Shown one piece after another: positions 24,931 to 35,728 of a stretch of 64,000 nucleotides of DNA. A program made the translations under genes and the position numbers. The first letter of the stretch is position 1. Each line of letters opens with the position of its first letter. Where the stretch lies: the NCBI GenBank assembly GCA_949130495.1, contig CASBWL010000413.1, positions 496,001 through 560,000 of the forward strand, in the 5' to 3' direction. Source of the stretch: Sambucus nigra (lineage: Eukaryota > Streptophyta > Magnoliopsida > Dipsacales > Adoxaceae). The notes under the pieces were generated by a model. That model did not search any database and had not been told where the DNA came from. It was given only the letters and a program-made list of their open reading frames with translations.

Positions 24931-26487
24931 TGTAACAACCCGAATTTTTAATGGGCATTTTTAAATAAAAATTGAAATATTCGAGAAAAATAAATTTTTG
25001 AATTTTATAAATTTTATTGTTTAAATATGTTGGTTATGATTTTAGAAGAATAGAACTTCAAGCGGAATTGAAATCGGATTTAAAACGAATTTTTAATAAA
25101 AAATTTAATATTTTGCCTTATGGCATTTTTAAGGGAAACTGTCAGATATTTTATATGATCGATCGATCGATCCTCCCATAAATTTTGCTCAGTAGTTCGT
25201 CATTTTGACGAAATTTCTAAATTTTTCTAAACCATTAAAGTTATATAAATACATGATTTAAGGGTTAAGCTTTTAATACTCGTTCCTTATCAAACTTTGA
25301 GCAGCCAACCTCCACTTTTCCATCATCTTCAACCTCCACGCCTTAACCTCCATTAAAACAGATTTTCAAGCTCAATTTTGGGGGTTTAAACATAAATATT
25401 TTAAGGTGGTTCAAGAGGGGTCTTTGATTAATTTTTCAAGGAGAACACGAATTTTCGTCAATTTTTACATCTAAAAATCAGGCATGTTTATCATATTATT
25501 TTCCTTTAGTGTTATGTGTCTTTATTGTAGCCTCCATTAAACTCATGTGTTCTAAAATAGATTAAGAACATAATATTTTTAAGAAATTAATTTTGGGACT
25601 ATTTTGTATAAATTATTAATGATACCAAATAATTATAACTTTATTATTATTTGCATTGTATTTACGTAGTTGGTTATATATGAGCATATACATATAGAGG
25701 AACCCTTAGAAATTTAATTTGGTTGTTTTATGTAAAAATTCCTAAATTAATTAAATTACTTGTGCTAGAAAAATAATAGCTAATATGTAACTTGCGAGAA
25801 ATAATGATTCGGAAAATCACAATAATTATGTATTCTTAATTTCCTCTATTTAGATTAAAAATCATTTATTTGGAAATTTAGTGTTGTTGAGAATATTATC
25901 ATAAATTGTTGATTGTGTCACTTATGAAATATTGTAATTTTGAATATCTCGGGAACGTTGGTATGGTAGATAATTGGTTTTCACCCCTTGTTATAGTAAA
26001 CTTGTTAGGTATGGGACTAGTAAGTGGGCCTTAGTTGCGATTTATGCTAATTAGGTATGGGACTAGTTAGTATGAGTCTATGCGGGTTATATAAATTGGG
26101 GTGGGGGCAAATTCTCTATGTTTACCGTTGTTGCGATAACCTAGGATTGATATCTAGGTGAAGTAAAATTGTTATAATCATCATTTATTAAAGATACAAC
26201 GAAATTTTATTTTGAGAACCTTTAGTTGGGACTAAGAGGCATTTTGAGGATCTTCACATTGCTTTTAAGGGTGGGAAAATTTTATGTGAATGATGAGTAT
26301 GAGAAATTTTGGTACATTAATACCACAAGACTAAAACTGGTATTAAAATTTATTGGCGACATAATGTGTCTAGGGCCGACAGTTTGAACGAGTCAGAAGA
26401 CGATTTATGTCGTGTTGGGTGGGCAATCTTGTCATATCGCGAGGATCGCAGGATAAAAATGAATCAGACGGCGGATTTGATAAGGGG

Positions 26488-26536
<49 letters not shown>

Positions 26537-27338
26537 CTTATCATATCGCGAGGATCGCAGGATAAAAACGGATTAGACGGCGAACTTGACAAGGGGACGG
26601 GTGTTGGAAATAATAATGTATTTTGGTGTAAATCACCCATGGCGGGAGGACCGCTATACCTAATAATAAAGTGAGAACAGATAATCTTGGTTAATTCAAA
26701 CACATTAACATCGTGGGACTTGGGTTAAAATTAAAATAATATTGGTGTGACACATTTAAACCTTGCGGGTACTTAGAAATTTATTGTTAAGGGTTATAGA
26801 CTTTCTTTTAATTAAAAGATTCTATTGTTATGGTCGATATGTATAGAACTATTGTCTCGGTTCAAGGACCATATTTGAAAGGAGTAGCCGGTGCTCTGAT
26901 ACATGCATTGACTAATATTTTCAGGGATTTAATTGGAGTAGCTGCATAGGAATTACTGGAGATCTTTCGGAAGTACAGATGGGGCTATATTATTATTTTA
27001 GTAGTTTGTTTCTTCTCCTATTCAGTCGTATTTATTGTGAGACTATATTTCGATTTTATTAGGTCATTCGGTTCCAAAGTTGTCTTAAGATTTCAATTGG
27101 GTTTGATTTATTGCAATAATTGAGATATTCGGAGATTACATGTGACGAACTTTATATCGCACTTTGGTGATAAATCAGTTGGATGTTCTTAATATTTGGG
27201 ATTGATTTAAAATATTTATCTTGTGGATTAATATTTAATATGTCTCACATCTGGCGCATGTTAAGGATGATACTTAATTTATTAACACCCGGCTTAATTT
27301 TGGTGACGGCCAACACCAGAATTTAGCGGGGTGGTACA
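24931..27338. repeat. Solo LTR (2.4 kb) with target duplication
   Basis: Starts TGTAACAACCCGAATTTTT and ends GCGGGGTGGTACA, i.e. TG...CA, with CTATT at 24926-24930 and again at 27339-27343. No internal domain, primer site or coding sequence is present, so it is what remains after recombination between two LTRs. The family differs from the Tekay copies but shares the CCCG start style. It contains GATCGATCGATCGATC at about 25158 and a (GT)n tract at 26490-26532. Inserted in the intron of the NOC1-like pseudogene. Confidence 0.85.
26489..26532. repeat. (GT)n microsatellite
   Basis: About 22 GT units. The flanks repeat the sentence CATATCGCGAGGATCGCAGG, so the tract sits between two copies of a ~90-bp tandem duplication (about 26434 and 26541). 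Confidence 0.88.
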
Positions 27339-27343
27339 CTATT

Positions 27344-27889
27344 CTCACATAAATATAGATTAAATATTTGGAGAAATTTAGCATCTAGTACAACATACAC
27401 AACTGAATCCTTTACCAAAAATATAATATCTAAATCAGGGCATATGCTATCCATTATCTAGGTCTGGTTTTTCCCATTAGAGCGGTAGTTACGAAAAATT
27501 GTTTTACGACACCACACAAGGGCATACTATAGTAGATATTGACTCTCTTGTGATGGCACCACAACAAAATACAAAAAGCCTATTTTTTATGAGTAACAAA
27601 ATGATATAATTTGTCACCGATCATTGTGCAAAAGTTGTATCATAGATGCTAATTTTCATTATTCATCAACAAACAAATTCCAATAAGGTGTGTCCTAGGC
27701 AAGACCTGAGTACTTAACTTTGAAATGTAATTATGGAACAAAACAAATATGCAACTCCAGAGACTGCTGCATCTATATCATGATACCCTAAAACAGCCAA
27801 CAATAAGCTTGGAAAATAGTATCTACTGAAAAATAAGTATATGAGAAGATATATTCATATAATAGAAGTGTTATCACTTAATTTAAAAC
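27344..27889 (-). other. Remaining intron sequence of NOC1-like gene
   Basis: AT-rich single-copy-looking DNA between the solo LTR and the Tekay element. No exon signal seen. Together with 6378-6449, 24712-24930 and 38710-38832 it makes up the original intron. Confidence 0.6.
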
Positions 27890-27894
27890 ATAGC

Positions 27895-30871
27895 TGTGAC
27901 ACCCCGACTAATTAAATACCGGGTAGCTACTCCTTTATTAAATTAATTCAAAATGCCAAGTTGGTCCAGTTAATAGCATCACTGTCGAACATTTTAATGA
28001 TTACTAACCACCTAGTATTTAAAAAGTAAGTTGCCAAATTTTAATTTAAGTCTGATTAACATGCAACAAGTGTAATGAAGAATAATAATACCATTCACCA
28101 TAACGAAGTAAATAGAGTAACCATCACATAATGTAAATAAAGTCTGGAGGAAAACTCCTCACTACAATCCCACAACTGAAATAAGTAAACCGAATACTAA
28201 AACAATACATGCCAAAGTCTGAAAACTGTAATGGAAAGATGTCTCTAATAGAAATGGGCAACATGACCTACAACTAATATATAATGAATCTGGAATCCAA
28301 GTGATAGAAGCGTCTACAAGCAAATCCCTGTAGCTTCCACAAACAGCTACAGCTCGTCACCAGAATGAGTATCTTATGCATGGTGTCCTTGTGGCTGGGC
28401 ACCTAAAATGGTTTTACAAAGAAAAATAGATTTGAAAGCAAACGGGTCAGAGCCCGAATGTGGAGATATTTTAAAAACCTGCAAGTGCTTTAAAATCATT
28501 TAAAACATTAAATGCAAAGTACATGTTAGGGCGTGCACTCACATGATATTCTCACCTCTCGTCTAACTGTGCACTCCTAACGTAAGTACCCATCTACAAC
28601 GACATAAACCACTAGCTAAGTGACATCATATCTAGCTAGACTGTCATAGGTCCTACCCTTATTACTCTGTTCTATTAACATTATAACGCTCGTAATTAAA
28701 TAGGGGTTTAACGTAAACTCAGATGCTAAATATGCAATATATTTCACTATCAGCTAACTCGTTAGGTTTCTCGAAACAATACCGTAATTATTTATACAAC
28801 ATTAACATGAAGGTTCCCATTAATTAAGTGTATATTATTCACGTCATAAATATACAATACAAGCACCCCGAGAACTAAGCTGCGGTGCACACATACTCTG
28901 CTATCCATCCCGGTACATCACGTACATAAGGATTACATATTCCGAATCTCTCAGGAATAGTTCACAAATAACAACATCACAAATAATGGAGGCGAACACA
29001 ATCACATCACATGGGTCACGCACATACCTACGCTCCCACGATCAGCGAACTTATTAATATCTCAATAAGTCTTTCTATGACCTATGTTCATCAAGGTAAC
29101 CAGTCTAAATCCGGGCAACACAAGGATTAGAGGGCCCTAAGCGAACGCAAACCTCCCGTGATAGCAAGTATGGTAGGTATGTCATACACACAATTCATAT
29201 ACCAATACTAAGTAAACACACGTCTTAGTAATCCCGTAATTTAATTATAGTACTATTCTCATTCTAGTACCAATATATAATTTACCCACTTTATACGATT
29301 CCGGTTTATAATCATACGCGCCATAATCTATTCTCACGTCGTAGTAGACACTCACGTCTCAACCCAAACGGTTCATTGATTTAAATCACTCGTATACAAT
29401 TTACTCCTCATAATAACCCAAAAGTCCCAAATCTATCAATACATCATCAAAGGGATGTTAACTCTACCCTCGAACAAGTTTACGGGACTCCAAAAATCAA
29501 AACAGGCCAAAAAGGCCCAAACTGCCAGCTCGTTAGAAGTCTCGTTCGAACGAGGCTGTTCGAATGAGATCAAACTGTCAGCTCGTTAGAAGTCTCGTTC
29601 GAACGAGACTGTTCGAACGAGATCCAGTTCGTTCGAACGAACTGTACCTTCTAACGAGATCTCGTTCGAACGAAGTTATCGAACGAAGTTCCCTTTCGTT
29701 AGAAGCGACTGGTCAATTCGTTAGAAGCTCGTTCGAACGACCTGGGGAGGGGCTTCTAACGACCTACCAATTTCGTCCCAGATTTGTCTTAATCTCGTTT
29801 TTCACCATTTTTACTCCTCAAATCTCCTCCAAACTTAGTCCCAACCATTGTTTTAAGGTCTCTAATCAATCTTAAAAATATTATAGTCACCTCCTAACAC
29901 GTTTTAAAGGATTAAATCACCCTAACATCAATCAATATACAAATCTCTACACTTTTTCCCCAATTATTCAAGAACATAAACCCTAGAATTTGTAATCATC
30001 AATTAGTCCATTCTAGATCCGTTTTTGTTACATCCTACGTATACTAACACCAGAACAATCATCTCTATATGGTTCTACATGCAATTTGTCCTCAATATTC
30101 AATTTCTAAATCCAATTAACATGGGTTTTCATTCATCTTTCAAGAACAATTGGAATTCTTCAATTTTCTAACATGGGAAGAACATTCTCTGAATTTAAAT
30201 GTAATTAAATCACTTGCCTTGATTGTCTCTGGATTTGGTGTTGATTTTTGTAAAGATTTCTGCAGAATTCCTTCTCCTTCTCTCCCTCTCCAAGCTATCT
30301 TCTCCAAAGGTGGCTATGGTGGCTAGGGTTTTCTTTGGAAAAGTTGGAAACCTAAATGATAACCTCCGTAGCTTATTGGGTCATTAAGGGTTGGTTAGTG
30401 GGTTTAGTGGGTCTATTCCCAATCAGATTTACTCCTCTAATTTTCGTCATTTTTAATTCCTAAAAATACGAAATTAACAAAATACCCTTTATATTGCCGG
30501 TATGGCCTAAAAATACCACGGAACCCAAACTACACCCCCGGCTAGTGTTTTCTGACTATCTCGACCCTTCCGGACGCGTTGGCGCACTCAAAACGACCAT
30601 ACAGTTTATAGAATTTAAATTCACTTTATAAATAAAATAATACACCATGACGCGGCGGTCACACGCGTCTCAACAAAATTTCCAAAATGTAGTATATAAA
30701 TCTCACGACAAATTTTTCATAATTCAATATTCATATAAAAAACATGTATGCATATAATCAAATACCAACTCGCATCTCGTTAGTATTTTTAACCCGGATT
30801 AATTTCCAATTAATAAGCATTTAATTAATTAATCCCAAAAATAAATAAAGCCAAAAATACGGGGTATTACA
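27895..30871 (-). repeat. 3' LTR of Tekay element
   Basis: In element orientation it begins TGTAATACCCCGTATTTTT and ends CGGGGTGTCACA. It carries a palindromic TTCGAA array at 29532-29757. Confidence 0.93.
29532..29757. repeat. Palindromic TCGTTCGAACGA array in 3' LTR
   Basis: Seven TTCGAA cores, six of them extended to GTTCGAACGA or longer, alternate with the words TCGTTAGAAG / CTTCTAACGA in both directions over ~225 bp. This is far richer in CG than the surrounding LTR. The same array is at 37365-37590 in the other LTR, with one CG-to-TG difference in it. Confidence 0.92.
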
Positions 30872-30888
30872 TACTTCCTCCCTAATAA
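30872..30888 (-). other. Polypurine tract of Tekay element
   Basis: Reads TTAGGGAGGAAGTA on the minus strand, directly before the 3' LTR. Confidence 0.75.
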
Positions 30889-30913
30889 CTGAATTTCGTC
30901 CCGAAATTCGAAA

Positions 30914-33900
30914 CTACAAAGTACCTGCTAAAAACAACTCTGGATAATGTTCGCGCATCTCATCCTCGCGCTCCCATGTGGACTCCTCGACATTGTGATG
31001 TCGCCACTGAACACGCACTAACGGAACTATCTTTGACCGCAGTTTCCTCTCGCTTCGGTCCAAAATAGCAATGGGCCCTCCTCGTAGGAGCTATCCGGCT
31101 GGAGATCGATGTCCTCCACAGCAATGTGAGAATGAGCCAAATTATCCCTAAGGTATTTCCTCAGCGAGGAAATTGGAACACATCGTGAATCCGATGCAAA
31201 TGCTCCGGTAACCCAAGTCTATACGCAACGGGTCCGATCCGCTCAATAATAGGAAACGGCCCCACACACCTTGGTGCCAACTTCCCCTTCTTCCCGAAAC
31301 GCATAATCCCCTTCATAGGAGACACTCTGAGCAAAACCTGGTCCTCCACCTGGAACTCTCTGAAAAACCTCTTCGCATCAGCATAACTCTTCTGCCTGTC
31401 TTGAGCTACCCGAATGCGACTCCGAATCAACTCGATCCTTGCCGAAGTATCCTGAATCACTTCCGGCCCAAGTAGTTTGTTGTCCCCCACCTCTAACCAA
31501 CATGCTGGGGAACGACAAGGCCTACCGTACAATGCCTCAAACGGAGCCATGCCAATAGTGAACTGATAGGAGTTGTTGTAAGCAAACTCCACCAGTGGAA
31601 GGTACTGCTCCCATCCACCCCCAAAGTCAATGATGCACATGCGCAGCATGTCCTCCAACATCTGATTTGTGCGCTCGGTCTGCCCATCAGTCTGCGGATG
31701 ATAAGCCGTACTCAACCGCAGTTTCGTGCCCATGGCCTCCTGGAAACTCTCCCAAAACCTCAAAACAAATATCTTGTCTCTGTCAGACACGATATTTAGG
31801 GGTACACCGTGAAGTCTCACAACCTCTGAGATGAAGAGCTGGGCATACTGTTCCGTAGTGTAGTCAGTCCTTACGGGTAAAAAGTGAGCGACTTTGGACA
31901 ACCTGTCCACAATTACCCAAACGGAGTCGTGACCCCTCTGCGACGTAGGCAACCCCGTGATAAAGTCCATGGATATGCTCTCCCACATCCACACCGGGAC
32001 CTCCAATGGCTGTAGCAGTCCTGTCGGTCTCTGATGATCCACTTTTACAAGCTGACAAGTGGCGCATTTCGAAACAAACTCAGCGATATCTCTCTTCATA
32101 CCGCTCCACCAATACTGGCGTCTCATGTCTTGGTACATTTTGTCCACTCCGGGATGTACCGCGAACCGTGAGCCGTGCGAATCTGCCATCACATCGTGTC
32201 GCAATTCCTCCCCTTCCGGAACTACCAATCTCCCATTGAAGCGTAATCCCCCGTTTGAGATGACGGTATAGGAATCGGCTCCCTCTGCTAGTAATCGAAC
32301 TATCTGCTCCTGACAGAACGAGTCATTAGCCTGTGCCCGTACTACCTTCGTGACAATTTGCGGTGTAACGGTCATCACAGACATGAAAGATCGGGCCACT
32401 GCATCCTGGTGTCCCAACTCCTTCCACTTTGCCTTCCACACCTCTGCCACCTCATCTGCTGGCCTACGGCTCAACGCGTCTGCTACCACGTTAGCCTTGC
32501 CTGGGTGATACTGGATATCGAACTGGTAGTCCTTCACAAACTCAAGCCACCTACGCTGCCACATATTCAACTCCTTCTGTGTGAACAGGTACTGTAGGGA
32601 CTTGTGGTCCGTGAACAGTTGGAACTTCTCCCCCAAAAGATAGTGCCTCCAAATCCGTAGGGCAAATACCACTGCCGCCAACTCCAAATCATGCGTGGGG
32701 TAATTCTTCTCATGAGTCTTAAGCTTACGGGAAGCATAAGCTATGGCCTGTCTCTCCTGCTGCAATACACCTCCAAGCCCTTGCAAAAACGCATCGGTGT
32801 AAACTAAATACTCAACTCCCGGTCTCAGCAATGCTAACACAGGTGCTGAGGTCAATTTATCCTTCAATTCATCGAATGCCAACTGACAGGCATCACTCCA
32901 GATGAATGGCACACCCTTACGAGTCAGATGTGTCAAAGGACCTGCTATCTTGGAGAAACCCCGAATAAACCTCCTGTAGTATCCTGCTAGACCCGAGAAA
33001 CTACGAATCTCCATCGGTGTCGTGGGCTGTCCCCACTCCCTCACCGCGGATACTTTCCCCAGATCAACAGATATTCCCCGGTCGGAAATAATATGTCCCA
33101 AAAACTGGACCTCCTTCAGCAAAAACCCGCATTTCTCATATTTTGCATACAGCTCATTTTGACGCAGCGTCTGCAAAACCTGCCTCAAATGCTCGGCGTG
33201 CTCCTCCTCTGTCTGTGAGTAAACCAGAATATCATCAATGAAGACAATGACAAACTGGTCTAGGAAATCCCTGAACACTCTGTTCATCAAGTCCATAAAC
33301 ACTGCTGGAGCGTTGGTCAAACCGAAAGGCATAACCCGAAACTCGTAAGAACCATATCTCGACAAGAACGCGGTCTTCGAGACATCCTCCTCCCTGATAC
33401 GCAACTAATGGTATCCCGATCTCAAGTCAATCTTCGAGAAGAAAGAAGCTCCTCTCAACTGGTCGAATAAGTCATCGATTCGAGGCAACGGATACTTATT
33501 ATGTATCGTGACCTTATTCAACTCTCGGTAGTCCACACACAATCTTAGTGAACCATCCCTCTTCTTCACAAACAAAACTGGAGCGCCCCAAGGTGAGGTA
33601 CTCCTGAGAATAAAGCCCTGTCCTAACAGCTGCTCTATCTGATCCCGTAACTCCCTCATCTCAGCTGGAGCCATACGGTACGGTGCGCGTGTTATAGGTC
33701 TCGTACCCGGTAGCAAATCTATAACAAAGTCTATCTCTCGACTGGGGGGTAAGCCTGGTATCTCCTGAAACACATCCGAATACTCCCTGACTATTGGGAT
33801 AGAATCTAAAGGAATCACTACCTCCTTAGAGGTATCCTCCTCAATGTAATACAGATGAGCGGTCGATCCTCCCTCTGGGCGAGGCATCGCCACTACAAAC

Positions 33901-35555
33901 ATCTCTTGCCCCGGAATGGCAAAAACAATGCTCCCGCTAAAGCAATCAATCATGGCCCTATAAGCTACGAGCCAATTCATACCGATAATCACATCGTGAA
34001 CATGCATATCTAATACCAACATGTCTGCAGGTAATACCAAACCACCAATCTCTACCCCCACTCCCCGGCATATAAAGAAAATAAGTGACCCACTCCCCAA
34101 TGGTGAGTCGACACACGTCACTGTGCTCTCTGCCGTAGCTAACAATCCTAAAGCTTTCGCGAAGTGTGTAGCTATAAAACAATGTGTTGCCCCCGTATCA
34201 AACAATACCCGACCCATAGTGCCATGGATAGGAAACGTACCCTCAATCGCGGGCGGTGCCTGTGGAACTGCAGCCTGGTGGACGTTATAGACACGTCCAT
34301 ACTGTAGCTGCCCCTGTTGAGCTGGGACTGCTGGAATGGGTGGCAATGCTGCCATCTGTGGCGGTGCGGGGAGAGCGACGGGAAACATAGGCCTCTGTGG
34401 CTCCTGGCGAGCACCCTGCTGCTGCTGCTGTGGGGCCCTGCCCCTATCAGGACAATCCTGTCGCTTATGGCCAGTCTTACCACACACAAAACACTTCCCT
34501 GGGAAGTTCCCTCCTCTCTGTCCCTGCGGTCCCCGTCCCTGGTGGCCGTTACCGTTCCTCCCTTGGCCCTGCTGGCCCTGGTGAAACTGCTGCCCATTCT
34601 GCCCCTGTTGGCCCTGATGGCCGTTTGGACCCTGATGGCTCTGATGGAAACCTCCTTGTCCCTATCTGTAGTTCCCTGATCGGAACCTCTTCTGATCCCC
34701 TTGCTGCGAACCCTGCTCACCCTGTCTCTGCCCCTGGACAGATTGTGCCCCACCGGCACCATGTCCTCCCATCCTGCCCTGATGGCTAGACTCTCCCGAC
34801 CTCTTGCCCTCGGCCATATGAAAGCGGTGTTCCTGGCAGTGTAACAGAGCAGCGTTAACCACATCAGAATATGTGGCCAACGAAAGGTTCCCTAACAGAT
34901 GCTGACGGATCCTCCATGTCAACCCGTCTGTGAACTTCTCAATCTTCTTCTTCTCTGTTGGTATCTCATCTGGAACGATATTCAACAGATTCGTGAACTC
35001 GGCCTCATACTCGGCCACGGTCTTACCCTCTTGCCTCAGATTCATCAGTTTCCTCCTCATTTCCGTGTGAACAGCCGACGGAAAGTACATGCGGTCAAAC
35101 CGCACCCAGAAGTCCTGAATAGTGAGAGTATCCCTCTCCTTCGCGGTGGTAATAGACTCCCACCACTGTAGCGCAGATCCAACTAGCTTGAAAGTAGCTA
35201 GCACCTGCTTCTGGACGTCCGTGCACTCATACATCCTTAAGTGCCTCTGCATATCCTTCCTCCACTAACTCGAGACTACTACATCTGAGCTACCTGCAAA
35301 ATCTGGCGGATGCGCTTTCTGAAAAGCGTCACGTACACGTTCCCAAGCAGACGGGAATGCATTTGCCTGTACTTGCGCGGCAACCGTCGCCTGAGGTGGT
35401 GCCTGCTGAACAACGGCAATTGCGGCATTTACCGCTTGGGCTACTATAGCTGCAACCTCAACGGCGTTCATCATGCCCTGAACTGGAGCGGGCTGGGGTT
35501 CGGGCGTTGCATCCCTGGGAACTCGTCGTGCACGTCGTGGAGGCATCTGAAATAA
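30914..35555 (-). pseudogene. gag-pol: gag-pol polyprotein of Tekay element, with chromodomain
   Basis: Starts MPPRRARRVPRDATPEPQ (35555). Gag core includes LVGSALQWWESITT; zinc knuckle [14 protein letters not shown]; protease with [13 protein letters not shown] with DYRELNKVT and [13 protein letters not shown]; RNase H with [10 protein letters not shown]; integrase with an HPGVDKM...CATCQL finger and a D-D-E core ([22 protein letters not shown]); then a chromodomain-type end, VQWRHHNVEESTWEREDEM. The frame is continuous from 35561 to 31161 apart from TAG at 35265, 34662 and 33405. A deletion after HDVFQ and another one-base shift after SSYEEG put the chromodomain in other frames. Expected product is the chromovirus polyprotein, whose chromodomain may guide integration to chromatin. 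Confidence 0.93.
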
Positions 35556-35714
35556 GAACAAAGTTTATAAGTTCGCTGTTATAAACTTAAAATAGCTGAA
35601 GAACGAAGCATACACAAAAAGAGTACAACAGTCCTAAAATATAGGGCTCTATATCAAAGAAACTTAGCGGAAACATAATAAGCCGTCAGATCCTAAAGGA
35701 CACTATAACCTGAT

Positions 35715-35726
35715 GCTCTGATACCA
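35715..35726 (-). other. Primer-binding site of Tekay element
   Basis: TGGTATCAGAGC on the minus strand, two bases inside the 5' LTR, complementary to the 3' end of initiator methionine tRNA. Confidence 0.9.
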
Positions 35727-35728
35727 CC

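Noticed and set aside
26464..26703. Minus ORF with a run of His-Thr
   Set aside because: Translation of the GT microsatellite in the solo LTR.
29532..29757. Regularly spaced repeats resembling a CRISPR array
   Set aside because: Palindromic words of unequal spacing inside a plant LTR, duplicated exactly in the other LTR; no spacer structure.
29564..29875. Plus-strand 103-codon ORF
   Set aside because: Reads through the palindromic LTR array; composition (R, S, L, E repeats) is an artefact of the TTCGAA words.
33958..34864. ORFs on both strands of 70-230 codons over the gag/protease region of the Tekay element
   Set aside because: Shadow frames; the polyprotein frame on the minus strand explains the sequence, including the zinc knuckle.
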